Part shown: positions 9,321-18,101 of the stretch, one piece after another
How positions within the stretch are numbered: position 1 is the stretch's first letter
How the letters are laid out: each line of letters starts with the position of its first letter
Made by a program: the position numbers and the translations under genes
DNA from: CBDIDH01 sp965277595
Lineage (GTDB): Bacteria > Planctomycetota > Planctomycetia > Isosphaerales > Isosphaeraceae
DNA: 64,000 nucleotides
Reading direction: 5' to 3'
NCBI GenBank assembly: GCA_965277595.1
Contig: CBDIDH010000001.1
Coordinates: forward strand, 1,116,001 to 1,180,000
Notes under the pieces: model-generated
What the model saw: the letters and a program-made list of their open reading frames with translations, nothing else
Databases searched by the model: none
What the model was told of the DNA's origin: nothing

Positions 9321-10067
9321 ATGTCCTTTTCGAAAACGATCCGTTCCCGCCGCGCTCTTCGTTGGGCCGGACTTTTTACCCTGGCCATACTGGCGACCAG
9401 CGGCCGAGGTGACGAACCCGGACGACTCGGCCGTTTTTTTCGAGACGGATCGTCCCCGGCCGCACCATCGAGCGAACCGGTTGCGGAAGGTCGCCCCTCG
9501 GCCGGTCTGACAATATCGGCTGCGCCAGCGACCTCGTTAACGCCTCGGCCTCGCATTCTTCCCCAGCCTCGGGTCAGTCGCCCTCTCACGGATGCCGACC
9601 CGATCGTGACCCGGATCTCGCTGGCCCGATCCGACGACGGCAATTCGTTCGGCATGTTCTTGCAGGTCTACGCCGATGGCACGGTGATTGATAGCGAAGG
9701 CGCTCACCGCCTCGGCCGCGAGGCTGTCCGCGAGGTTCTCAGCGCTCTTGAACAGGGCGACCTCTACCGGATCAAGGGCCATTGCGGCAATCCGTCGACC
9801 GACTTTGTCGAGCAGGTTCAGATGATCGTCTTCGAACGCAGCCTCGGCCGGCTCCGCGCCAATGCCTTTTCGTTCTCTGGCAACCCGCAAGGCTGCGACG
9901 CCTCGATCAAGCGGCTTCAAACGGCTCTCGACGCCCTTCAGGCTCGACTCAGCAAGCCGATCTCGGGATCAAGCCCGAATCCCGTCACCGCAGCCAGCCT
10001 CCACGGTCCGACACCCACGTCGGCGCCAATCCAGCTCAACGGCGGGATCAGGCCACTGAACCCGTGA
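9321..10067 (+). CDS. secreted hypothetical protein
   Basis: 248 aa. Start supported by AAGGAGG seven bases upstream. Basic N-terminus plus hydrophobic stretch (WAGLFTLAILATSGRG) looks like a signal peptide; then a Pro/Ser-rich linker and a compact domain at about 100-210 (FGMFLQVYADGTVIDSEG, then a CG..STDFVEQ segment with a second Cys at NPQGCD). No known catalytic motif. Follows the ATPase by 50 bp and could be co-transcribed. Confidence 0.75.
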   Translation: MSFSKTIRSRRALRWAGLFTLAILATSGRGDEPGRLGRFFRDGSSPAAPSSEPVAEGRPSAGLTISAAPATSLTPRPRILPQPRVSRPLTDADPIVTRISLARSDDGNSFGMFLQVYADGTVIDSEGAHRLGREAVREVLSALEQGDLYRIKGHCGNPSTDFVEQVQMIVFERSLGRLRANAFSFSGNPQGCDASIKRLQTALDALQARLSKPISGSSPNPVTAASLHGPTPTSAPIQLNGGIRPLNP

Positions 10068-10200
10068 TCTTTGCGCGATTCCTCCGTTGCCTCGCGGTCG
10101 CGGTGGAATCGCAACGCCCGTGGGGTTACAATGGCCTGGGTAGAGACCATCCCGCCGCCGGTTCGGATGCGGTTTGTCCGGGCCTCGGCGACGATCGAGG

Positions 10201-10704
10201 ATGAACAAGGTGACCGATCCCGTACCCCTGGGTCCGATCGCGGTTTCGGAAACGCCCGAGGAAAAATTCCGCGAGTTTCTTGCCATTCGGGCCGAAAAAC
10301 TGACCGAGGCGCGGCGCATCCTCGTCCGCCACATCTTCGATAATCACAAGCACTTCGACGCCGACGAACTGGTTGCCGACCTTCAGAAAGCCGGCCGCCG
10401 GGTCAGTCGAGCCACCGTCTATCGGACCCTCCGGCTCCTCGTCGAGGCCGGGCTCTTGCGCGAGTTGCGGCTGACGAACCGGAGCGCCTACGAGCACGAC
10501 TACGGATACCCGTCACACGACCACCTTCATTGCACGGAGTGCAATACCGTCGTCGAGTTCCGTAATGAAGACATTCAGCGGATTCGCGAGGCCGTGAGCC
10601 TCGAACACGGTTTTCGAGCCGACGGGCACCGGTTTGTCATCACCGGCATCTGTCCCGCGTGTAATCGCGCCCGTAGCCCGCGCCGCCGTCTGGATCTGAT
10701 CTGA
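10201..10704 (+). CDS. fur: Fur-family metal-responsive repressor
   Basis: 167 aa. Winged-helix DNA-binding domain (LTEARRILVRHIFDNHKHFDADELVADLQ, then RVSRATVYRTLRLLVEAGLL), followed by the metal-binding dimerisation domain with HDHLHCTEC and C-terminal CPAC, the structural zinc pairs. DNA-binding repressor of iron, zinc or peroxide genes; which metal it senses cannot be decided from sequence. Confidence 0.93.
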   Translation: MNKVTDPVPLGPIAVSETPEEKFREFLAIRAEKLTEARRILVRHIFDNHKHFDADELVADLQKAGRRVSRATVYRTLRLLVEAGLLRELRLTNRSAYEHDYGYPSHDHLHCTECNTVVEFRNEDIQRIREAVSLEHGFRADGHRFVITGICPACNRARSPRRRLDLI

Positions 10705-10727
10705 TCTGATCCAGGCGTGGCCGATGA

Positions 10728-12380
10728 TCATTCGAGATAACCGAGGTCGGCCAACCTCTGTTCAATGATCGCCTGCTCCTCGGGCGTGTAATCAAATTCG
10801 GGTTCGGGCTGCCTGTGGGGACCGGCAATCGCCGACGTCGGTTTGTCTTCGCGCACGATGTTCGTGTCTCGAAAGCCGAGAACATCGAGCGGGGTGCCTT
10901 CCATGACCTCTGGAATCGGCAATCCAAAGAGTTTCAAAACCGTCGGCGCGATATCGCGAAGATCGGCCTTGAGCCTCCGGCCGGGAACAACACCCTCACC
11001 GGCAAAGGCAACGATTCCCTCGGGCCGGTGGGTTCCGGGCAGGTTGGCGTCGGCCTCGACCCAGGCTCGCCCCGGCGTGAGCTTGGTGCGAACCCAGTAG
11101 TTTTCCTCGGGAAGGGCGATCAAGTCGGGATAACCCTCGCGTGCCGGGTCGATGCCGTAGGTCTCGGCCGTGTCGATGATCTGCGGAAAGAGCAGGGCTT
11201 TTGACTCGGGATGTCTCGCCTCGGCGAGGGCCTCGGCGGTCGATCGTCGGGCGTCGTCGATTTGGCCGAGCGTCTGCAAGGGGGCACCCGATCGGCGCGC
11301 CGCCGTGTTCAGGTAGATCATCGCCGCCGTGTCCTGGTGCGGAGCGAAGGCGAGCGTCCGCTTCCAGTCAAACGGGAACTGGGCCATGACCGACGTATCG
11401 AACGACGACGACCGCGCTTCGGGATCGTTCCGTTTCGCGTCCCAGAGCCGCAGATGATCGCGCCCTTGCGCGATTCGTCGGCGAAGCTTTCCCGAGAGGC
11501 CGGGGAGTCGAGCCACCCCGGCATCGATCAAGATCCTGTTGACGTGGACACGACCCCGGCAAGGGCCGAACCCGTGGTCGCTGACGACCATCACGCGTGC
11601 CGACCGCGTCGCCGCCAGTTCCAGAAGCAGGCCGATCGCGTCGTCGAGCCCTTTCAAGACGCTCCGAGCGGCGTGGTTCCAGTCGGGACGATCGACCCCC
11701 GTCTCGTCGATATTCAGGTAATTCCAGGCCCGATGCTGGAACGGGTCGAGGTTCTGAAACTGAACCATCAGGGTCGACCAGTCGGGCACGACCCTGGCCG
11801 CGAGCAGGCCCCCTTCGGCCCGGGCGCGGAAGAGTTCGCAGGTCAGCCGGGCGTTCTCGGTCAGCTCTTCAAGCGACTGAGGCGCTCGTTTCCAGTAATA
11901 GCGGAGGCTATACCCGGGAACTTCCTCGCGAAGCCGACGCGCGAATTCAGGAGCCCCCGAGAGCGCCGCCTCAAGCTGCGGCGCGTCCATTCCCGAGACG
12001 ACGACACCTCGGACCTTCAGCGGCGGAAATGTGACCGGAACGTTCAGGCTAACCACCGACTTACCCGCATCGGAGAGCAGGTGCCAGAAGGTTGGCACCC
12101 GGACGCGGCCCGAGTGGTTGACCTTCATCTGACCGCTCGCCGTGTCGTAATAGCGGTGGTCAAAAATGCCGTGCCGGGCGGGCGAGCAGCCGGTCATCAT
12201 GCTCGTCCAGGCGGCCGAGGTCACCGGCGGGACGACCGATCGTAGCGTCCCGTGCGCTGAGGTTTTCAGCAGGGCGTCGAGGTTCGGCATCAGGCCGAGC
12301 CGCCGCAAGGGGTCAAGGACCGTCCAGGTGGCGCCATCGAGCCCGAGGATCACCAGCCGCTGGGCGGTCGACTCCATCAT
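10728..12380 (-). CDS. type I phosphodiesterase/alkaline phosphatase superfamily protein
   Basis: About 550 aa. Begins VILGLDGATWTVLDPL with the first metal aspartate, then LRSVVPPVTSAAWTSMMTGCSP, where the Thr/Ser before AAW is the usual nucleophile, then VVSDHGFGPCRGRVHVNRIL with DHG metal ligands, and a C-terminal PGTHRPEGIVAFAGEG with the last His. This is the nucleotide pyrophosphatase/phosphodiesterase fold. The ATG pair at 12,380/12,377 is chosen because earlier residues look unconserved. Substrate unknown. Confidence 0.88.
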   Translation of the reverse strand: MMESTAQRLVILGLDGATWTVLDPLRRLGLMPNLDALLKTSAHGTLRSVVPPVTSAAWTSMMTGCSPARHGIFDHRYYDTASGQMKVNHSGRVRVPTFWHLLSDAGKSVVSLNVPVTFPPLKVRGVVVSGMDAPQLEAALSGAPEFARRLREEVPGYSLRYYWKRAPQSLEELTENARLTCELFRARAEGGLLAARVVPDWSTLMVQFQNLDPFQHRAWNYLNIDETGVDRPDWNHAARSVLKGLDDAIGLLLELAATRSARVMVVSDHGFGPCRGRVHVNRILIDAGVARLPGLSGKLRRRIAQGRDHLRLWDAKRNDPEARSSSFDTSVMAQFPFDWKRTLAFAPHQDTAAMIYLNTAARRSGAPLQTLGQIDDARRSTAEALAEARHPESKALLFPQIIDTAETYGIDPAREGYPDLIALPEENYWVRTKLTPGRAWVEADANLPGTHRPEGIVAFAGEGVVPGRRLKADLRDIAPTVLKLFGLPIPEVMEGTPLDVLGFRDTNIVREDKPTSAIAGPHRQPEPEFDYTPEEQAIIEQRLADLGYLE

Positions 12381-12514
12381 CCCTTTGATCTCCGGAACCA
12401 GAACCTTGCCTGTTCTTGTCGTCAGATTCTTCGACGCTTCCAGCACAGAATCCGCCCGCCCGCCTACCTGGCGAGGCAAGGCGAGCAGGCGGTCAGTCGG
12501 TCGGACGGAAGACG

Positions 12515-13222
12515 TTAGCCCGCCTGGGCCATCGTTCCCAAACCCAAATCAACCTGGAAGTCGGCCTTGTAGTAGTCGGAGACCTGATAGCGTTCGCCCT
12601 TCGACCTGTAAAGCCGGGCGATTCCACGCTTCAGCCGCATCGATGCGGGCAGGCCGGCTTCCTCGTGGCGAAGCCAGTGATGGTACTTGTTCACGAGCGA
12701 TCCGGCCCGGCGATCGAAATCGAGCGGGGCAGGGGCCTTGAAGCCGAGACCCATCACCGAGTGCGGAAATCGGTGATACCCCTGATAGCCGGTCACCCGG
12801 GCCGAATACGGCTCCATCATCCTGCGAAGGCAATTCGGCGTCATTCGCCAGTAATCATCCGGGTATCCGTGAATCCGGAAGTTCAGGGGCGAGGTGATGA
12901 CGAAGAGTCCCCCCGGCTTGAGAACGCGAAAGACCTCGTCGAAGGCGCGCCGGACCTCGAAGACGTGCTCGAAGGTTTCGATGCAAAGCACCGTGCCGGC
13001 CGAGCCGTCGGGAAGTTTAATCGCACTGACGTCTTCGACCCGGTCGACTCCCGGCCCGGGACGCATGTCGCAGCCGACAAAGGGTTTACCGGGGAACATC
13101 GACCTCAGGTCGGCGTATTCGACCTGTCCCTCGACCTGGAACGAGCCGAACTCGAAGACCGGCCCGGGGCAGTCAAAGGTCTCGGTGATGAGCTGACAGA
13201 ACGCCTTGTTATGATCACGCAT
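12515..13222 (-). CDS. class I SAM-dependent methyltransferase
   Basis: About 235 aa. Motif I is PVFEFGSFQVEGQ, acidic motif II FVGCDMRPGPGVD, motif IV-like GTVLCIETFEHVFEVRRA and VLKPGGLFVITSPL, then YPDDYWRMTPNCLR typical of methyltransferases near cell-surface glycan genes. ATG at 13,222 is chosen because GGAGGGG lies 8 bases upstream. Substrate unknown. Confidence 0.85.
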   Translation of the reverse strand: MRDHNKAFCQLITETFDCPGPVFEFGSFQVEGQVEYADLRSMFPGKPFVGCDMRPGPGVDRVEDVSAIKLPDGSAGTVLCIETFEHVFEVRRAFDEVFRVLKPGGLFVITSPLNFRIHGYPDDYWRMTPNCLRRMMEPYSARVTGYQGYHRFPHSVMGLGFKAPAPLDFDRRAGSLVNKYHHWLRHEEAGLPASMRLKRGIARLYRSKGERYQVSDYYKADFQVDLGLGTMAQAG

Positions 13223-13360
13223 CGGGATGCCCCTCCTTGAGCCCCGTTGGTCGGCCGCGAGCCGCCTTTTCATGACGACGACCCGGACGATTCGCCTTGA
13301 TTGGCGCGGATCTTAGAAAAACCGAGTCGATCGGTCAATCCGGGTTGCGATCACTCGCGT

Positions 13361-14518
13361 TTATCGCGCCGCGGAGGCGTTCCCGACCGTCGTGAGAACG
13401 TCGATATGCTCGCGTGACGTCCAACGTCCCCCTTCGCGTTCGACCCGATGATAGAGCGTGTCGCGCTCCACGGGAACCCGCCCGGCCTCGGCGATCAGCC
13501 GACGGATCTCGGCGACGGTCACTTCCTGAGGCGTCTCGGCGCCCGCCTCGTGATAAATCTTTTCGTGGACAACCGTTCCGTCGATGTCATCGGCACCGAA
13601 CGAAAGCGCGATCTGGGCCGTCTTGATGCCGAGCATCACCCAGTATGCCTTGATATGCGGAAAGTTGTCGAGCATCAAGCGGCTAATGGCCATCGTCTTC
13701 AGGTCCATCACGCCCGAAGGTTTGGGCAGGTCGTCCATCCGCGAGTTATCGGGATGAAAAGCGAGCGGAATGAACGTCTGAAATCCGCCTGTCTCGTCCT
13801 GCAACTCGCGGAGCCTGACGAGGTGGTCAATTCGATGTTTCGGCCCGTCAATGTGGCCGTAAAGCATCGTCGCGTTCGAGTGCAGGCCGAGCGTGTGCGC
13901 GGTTCGATGGACGTCGAGCCAGGTCTCCGTCGAGGCTTTCGCCCCACAAACCTGCTCGCGGACCTCGGGATGAAAGATCTCCGCGCCGCCGCCGGGCAGA
14001 CTTCCGAGCCCCGCGTCGATGAGTCGTTGAATGATCTGGCGAATCGGCTGCCGGGCGATCCGGGCGAAGAATTCAATCTCGACAGCCGTATACGCCTTGA
14101 TGTGAATCTCGGGATAGGTCTCGTGAATCCACTTCACGACGTCGACGTAATATTCGAAAGGAAGCTTGTGGTGCAGTCCGCCGACGATGTGCAGTTCGGT
14201 CGCCCCGCGATCGTGCGCCTGCGCGGCCCGGGTCAGGATCTGCTCGCGATCCATCACATAGGCTTTTTCCGAGTTCAGGTCGGCCCGGAAGGCGCAAAAG
14301 TCGCATGTGAAGACACAGACATTCGTCGGGTTGATATGGGTGTTGACGTTATAATAGCCGAAATTGCCATTATATCGCTCGCGGACGAGGTTCGCCATCG
14401 AGCCGAGCGCGAAGAGGTCGTCGCAGCCTTCAAGCGCCAGGCCGTCGTCAAAGCTCAGGCGCTGACCGGCCTGGACCTTATCCCGAATTTCTCGCAAGCG
14501 GTTCGCGTCGATCGACAT
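13361..14518 (-). CDS. mqnE: aminofutalosine synthase (menaquinone synthesis)
   Basis: Radical SAM enzyme making 6-amino-6-deoxyfutalosine in the futalosine pathway. 385 aa, normal length. The cluster motif CVFTCDFCAF lies at about 68-77 after NVNTHINPTNVC; GLHHKLPFEYYVD, LPGGGAEIF and YGHIDGPKHRIDHL are characteristic of MqnE/MqnC proteins. Lies downstream of mqnP, ubiX-like and ubiE genes on the same strand, consistent with a menaquinone cluster. Confidence 0.93.
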   Translation of the reverse strand: MSIDANRLREIRDKVQAGQRLSFDDGLALEGCDDLFALGSMANLVRERYNGNFGYYNVNTHINPTNVCVFTCDFCAFRADLNSEKAYVMDREQILTRAAQAHDRGATELHIVGGLHHKLPFEYYVDVVKWIHETYPEIHIKAYTAVEIEFFARIARQPIRQIIQRLIDAGLGSLPGGGAEIFHPEVREQVCGAKASTETWLDVHRTAHTLGLHSNATMLYGHIDGPKHRIDHLVRLRELQDETGGFQTFIPLAFHPDNSRMDDLPKPSGVMDLKTMAISRLMLDNFPHIKAYWVMLGIKTAQIALSFGADDIDGTVVHEKIYHEAGAETPQEVTVAEIRRLIAEAGRVPVERDTLYHRVEREGGRWTSREHIDVLTTVGNASAAR

Positions 14519-14629
14519 GGCGATTCACCTCGTCAAGGCTTGACCGCGACCCAGGTTTTCCGGTCGGCAGGTCGTCCTTCTGGTTCGTTACAGAAATTTT
14601 AGTCGCGATTGAAGGTTGCGGCAAGGTCG

Positions 14630-15499
14630 CTAGCTTAGCAGGTCAGCCAGTCCAAAGGCGAGCAGGCCCATGCTCACGACGATATTCACCTGAAAAAAGG
14701 CAACGTTCACGCGGCTCAGGTCATCGGGCCGGACAATCGCGTGTTCGTAAGCCAGAAGCGCCGCGATCCCGGCGACCCCCGCGAAATAGAGGCGGCCCAT
14801 CGGCACGTCCCAGCCGAGAGCCAGGAGGCAGGCGATCATCACGACGTGCGAGGCCGCGGCCACCCGCAAGGCGTACTTGACTCCGAGACGTTGCGGAAGG
14901 GAATGCAGGCCGTTGGCCCGGTCAAATTCAACGTCCTGACAGGCGTAGATCACGTCGAATCCGTTGACCCAGAAGAGGACGGCAAGGCCCAGAAGGACCG
15001 GCGGCCATTGCAGATCGCCCCGCAAGGCGATCCAGGCGGCGATCGGCGCGAGCATCAGGGCTGATCCGAGCCAGACGTGCGCCAGGCTCGTGAACCGCTT
15101 CGCGAACGAGTAGCCGCAGAGCCAGGCCAGCACGGGAATCGCCAGCAAAACCGGCCATCGGTTCGGCAAGAAGAGCAAGGTTGAGAGTACGAATCCCGCC
15201 GCGGAGCCAAGCCAGAAGAGGACGACGGCGCCGACCGAGAGTTGTCCACTGGGTAAATGCCTGGTCGCCGTGCGTGGATTCAAAGCATCGATCCGGCGGT
15301 CGACCAACCGATTGAAGGCCATCGCCGCCGACCGCGCCGTGGCCATGCAGAGCAAGATTCCCAGCCAGTCTTGCGGCCGACCGCGCCAGCCGTCCGGACC
15401 TCGCGCCGCCAGCGCCGCTCCGAAGAGGGCGAACGGGAGCGCAAAGAGGGTGTGGCTGAACTTGATCATGCCGAGAAGGTCAATCAGTCGGCGTCGCAT
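14630..15499 (-). CDS. mqnP: MqnP/UbiA-like prenyltransferase
   Basis: About 289 aa integral membrane protein with eight or so hydrophobic segments. The two aspartate-rich motifs of the UbiA family are present: NRLVDRRID and DVEFDRANGLHSLP, which bind Mg-diphosphate of the prenyl donor. Its place between mqnE and ubiX/ubiE genes points to prenylation of the 1,4-dihydroxy-6-naphthoate intermediate. The start at 15,499 (MRRRLIDLLG) overlaps the upstream SDR stop by about 20 bp. Confidence 0.9.
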   Translation of the reverse strand: MRRRLIDLLGMIKFSHTLFALPFALFGAALAARGPDGWRGRPQDWLGILLCMATARSAAMAFNRLVDRRIDALNPRTATRHLPSGQLSVGAVVLFWLGSAAGFVLSTLLFLPNRWPVLLAIPVLAWLCGYSFAKRFTSLAHVWLGSALMLAPIAAWIALRGDLQWPPVLLGLAVLFWVNGFDVIYACQDVEFDRANGLHSLPQRLGVKYALRVAAASHVVMIACLLALGWDVPMGRLYFAGVAGIAALLAYEHAIVRPDDLSRVNVAFFQVNIVVSMGLLAFGLADLLS

Positions 15500-16361
15500 G
15501 ATGGTGACTCCGGGGTCGAACAGTGGTTCTTGGGTCGACCCCGTCAAAATGTCGGACAACCGAGGAGACGGCCAGGTCACCCAGACCGGGAAAAATCTGG
15601 AAGAGGATGCCTAAGAGTCGCCAGGGCCAGACAAACCGCTTCCGAACAGATAACCGACGCCTTGGCTTTTCGATTAACCGGACAATCCGCCGGGCGACGT
15701 CGTGAACGTCGGCCGACATCCAATCGCCCGGCGCGTCGAGCATCGGGTGCCAGGTCTCGCTCAGCCCCGCCAACGCCTCGAAGAACTCGGTCTTCACGGG
15801 TCCCGGCTCGACCAGGCAGACGGAAACCCCGACGTGTCGCAACTCTCTTCGAAGCGCCGACGACCAGTAGGCCATGCCCGCCTTTGTCGCTCCGTAAGCC
15901 CCGAGCGCGGGGTTCGGCAGGCTGGTGATGGCCGACCCAACGTTGATGATCGTTCCCTGGCGTTCGATCAGTGTCGGCAGCGCGAAACGGGTCAGGAGCA
16001 TCGGCGCGACGAGGTTCACCTCAAGCTGGCGACGGATCAGCTCCGGATCGCTCCCGGTAAAGAGGTTCGGCAAACCCATCCCGGCGTTGTTGATCACGAC
16101 GTCAAGGCCGCCGAACCGGTCCAGCGTCTCGGCCACGATACGTTCAGGCGAGCCAGGATCGTCGAGCGCCGCGGGGATGACCAGTGTCGCGACCCCCTGG
16201 ACTTCGAACTCCTCGGCGAGTCGGTCGAGTCGGTCGGCCCGACGCGCCGTGAGGGCGAGCGTGTATCCGAATCGCGCGGCTTCGCGGGCCACCGCGGCGC
16301 CGATTCCGGCCGAGGCCCCGGTGATCAGCACGACCTTTTTGTGGGCATCAGGCCGGCTCAA
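15480..16361 (-). CDS. short-chain dehydrogenase/reductase
   Basis: 293 aa. NAD(P)-binding motif ITGASAGIGAAVA, NNAG, catalytic Ser in INVGSAITS and YGATK with Tyr and Lys. The C-terminal 50 residues include a hydrophobic, possibly membrane-associated stretch (WPWRLLGILFQIFPGLGDL). I place the start at a TTG whose bases overlap the ubiX stop (GTTTGAG), with AAGGAG 7 bases upstream; the longer open frame is ubiX shadow. Physiological substrate unknown. Confidence 0.88.
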   Translation of the reverse strand: MSRPDAHKKVVLITGASAGIGAAVAREAARFGYTLALTARRADRLDRLAEEFEVQGVATLVIPAALDDPGSPERIVAETLDRFGGLDVVINNAGMGLPNLFTGSDPELIRRQLEVNLVAPMLLTRFALPTLIERQGTIINVGSAITSLPNPALGAYGATKAGMAYWSSALRRELRHVGVSVCLVEPGPVKTEFFEALAGLSETWHPMLDAPGDWMSADVHDVARRIVRLIEKPRRRLSVRKRFVWPWRLLGILFQIFPGLGDLAVSSVVRHFDGVDPRTTVRPRSHHHATPTD

Positions 16362-16978
16362 ACCGCGGACTCCTTTCCCCAACGGTCGACAAGCGTGTTG
16401 TCGACGCCCAATTGATCGCAAATTCGGGCGACCACGAATCGGATCAGATCGTCCAGCGAGGTCGGCCGGTGATACCAGCCTGGCATCGCCGGCAGGACGA
16501 CCGCTCCGGCCCGGCTGACCGCCGCCATGTTCTCGATGTGGATCAGGCTGAGCGGAGTCTCGCGAGGGACGAGTACCAGCTTTCTCCGCTCCTTTAAATG
16601 TACATCGGCCGCTCGGGTGATGAGATTCGTGGTAATTCCGTGCGCGACGGCGGCGAGTGTGCTCATGCTGCACGGCGAAACGACCATGCCGCCTGTCAGA
16701 AACGAACCGCTGGCGATCCCCGCCGAGAAATCCGCGTGGTGATGATAGACGACCCGCCCCGGCCCGATCTCGCCGAAGACCGAGAGGTCAAACCGCGAGA
16801 GGGCCACGTCGATCCCCAGTTCCTCGCGGAGCACCTGGGCGCCGCTCGGGCTGATCGTCAGATGAACCGTACGTCCCGATCGGCTCAGGCTTTTCAACAA
16901 TTCCAGGGCATACGGTGCGCCACTGGCTCCGGTCATCGCCAGGACGATCGGCGGATCGGTCGTCGCGGAAGCGTTCAT
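16358..16978 (-). CDS. ubiX: UbiX-family flavin prenyltransferase
   Basis: 206 aa. Starts PIVLAMTGASGAPYALELLK, then the flavin-binding MVVSPCSMSTLAAVAHG and the C-terminal VPRETPLSLIHIENM, all family signatures. Makes prenylated FMN, the cofactor for UbiD-type decarboxylases; in futalosine-pathway organisms such a pair (MqnL/M) is thought to act in menaquinone synthesis. Overlaps the upstream ubiE stop by ATGA. Confidence 0.93.
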   Translation of the reverse strand: MNASATTDPPIVLAMTGASGAPYALELLKSLSRSGRTVHLTISPSGAQVLREELGIDVALSRFDLSVFGEIGPGRVVYHHHADFSAGIASGSFLTGGMVVSPCSMSTLAAVAHGITTNLITRAADVHLKERRKLVLVPRETPLSLIHIENMAAVSRAGAVVLPAMPGWYHRPTSLDDLIRFVVARICDQLGVDNTLVDRWGKESAV

Positions 16979-17730
16979 CGGGGACTTCCCGACGCGGGTT
17001 TGACCCCGGTGTAAAGCGTGGCGATTCCGAAGGTAAGCGGGTGCATCGCCAGCGAGGTCAGGCCGCGAGAGGCCAGCAGGTCGAGCATGGTTTGGCCGTC
17101 GGGAAACTGCAAGACGCTCGCCGGAAGATAATGATAGGCTCCCTCACCGTTCGGCGCCAGAGCCTGGCCGACCCTTGGCAGAATCTTCTTGAAAAAGGCC
17201 AGATAGAATTTGCCGAGAATGGCACCTTTTGGCCGGGAAAACTCCAAAATCGCCACGGTTCCTCCCGGTCGGGCGACCCGGATCATCTCGTCAATCCCGC
17301 GCACCGTATCGCGGACGTTGCGAAGGCCAAAGGCAACGGTCACCACGCCGAAGGTATCATCCGGCAGGGGCAGACGCTGCGTATCCCCCTCGATGAGCAC
17401 GACCTGGCCCGAGGCGCCCGCTCTGGCTAGCTTGATGTTGCCGAGGTGGAGCATTTCGTGGCAAAAGTCGGTGCCAATCACCGGGGATAGGCCACGCCCG
17501 ACGCGGTGGTATTGCAAGGCGAGGTCGGCCGTTCCCGTGCAGCAGTCCAGCACGGGGACGCCGGGTACGGGGGGCACTGTCCGACAGGTGAACCGCCGCC
17601 ACGATCGGTCGATGTTCAGGCTCAGCAGATGGTTGAGCAGGTCGTAACGCCCGGCGATCGACGCGAACATCGAGCGGACGCGCTGGTCTGACTTGTCGAC
17701 TGCCCGCGGCGGCTTCAGATCCGTCGCCAT
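16975..17730 (-). CDS. menG: demethylmenaquinone methyltransferase
   Basis: 251 aa. UbiE/MenG signatures: RVRSMFASIAGRYDLLNHLLS, SAM motif VLDCCTGTADLA, FGLRNVRD, and LEFSRPKG. Last methylation step to menaquinone. First gene of a minus-strand run (menG, ubiX, SDR, mqnP, mqnE) whose ends largely overlap. ATG at 17,730 is preferred over the upstream in-frame ATG at 17,775. Confidence 0.94.
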   Translation of the reverse strand: MATDLKPPRAVDKSDQRVRSMFASIAGRYDLLNHLLSLNIDRSWRRFTCRTVPPVPGVPVLDCCTGTADLALQYHRVGRGLSPVIGTDFCHEMLHLGNIKLARAGASGQVVLIEGDTQRLPLPDDTFGVVTVAFGLRNVRDTVRGIDEMIRVARPGGTVAILEFSRPKGAILGKFYLAFFKKILPRVGQALAPNGEGAYHYLPASVLQFPDGQTMLDLLASRGLTSLAMHPLTFGIATLYTGVKPASGSPR

Positions 17731-17825
17731 CTCCGACCTGGCCTTTCCTTTGAAAACGAAGCGAACTTCTCTCAAAGAAGATATACGCAGGAGACCCCCC
17801 TCTGTCCACGTCAGCCCCGCTTTGA

Positions 17826-17946
17826 ATCAAGGCGTCTTCCTTGACTCGGCGTTGACGGACGACCGATGACCGAAAAATTTCCCCTTCTATTGATTGGTCC
17901 TTGGTCATCGATCATTGATAAAGACGGACTTTGAAATCCTCCTGGA
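17826..17946. repeat. palindromic dispersed repeat (MITE-like), copy 2
   Basis: Read on the minus strand this segment runs AGGAGGATTTCAAAGTCCGT, then ATGACCAAGGACCAAT, then GGAAATTTTTCGGTCATCG, in the same order as copy 1 (2,728-2,859). The left end on the plus strand is degenerate, so that boundary is approximate. It fills most of the space between menG and the rpsB promoter. Confidence 0.6.
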
Positions 17947-17962
17947 CACCACGCGCTGGGAT

Positions 17963-17991
17963 TTGACCGGCACGAGTCAGGTCGTTACACT
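17963..17991 (+). promoter_or_regulatory. sigma-70-type promoter for rpsB
   Basis: TTGACC, a 17-bp spacer and TACACT, about 110 bp ahead of the rpsB start. The transcript would have a leader of roughly 100 nt. Confidence 0.6.
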
Positions 17992-18101
17992 GTGGGACTC
18001 GGGTTTCTGGTGACCGTTTTCTCTGACAGGGCCGCCCCGGAACCTTCGTCCGGCGGGCGATCGGCCTGGAACTGTCTGGTCAGGTCAAGGGGGATGACAG
18101 A

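Noticed and set aside
11211..12245. 344-codon plus-strand open frame
   Set aside because: Antisense shadow of the phosphodiesterase gene.
13448..14602. 384-codon plus-strand open frame
   Set aside because: Antisense to mqnE, whose radical SAM motifs are unmistakable.
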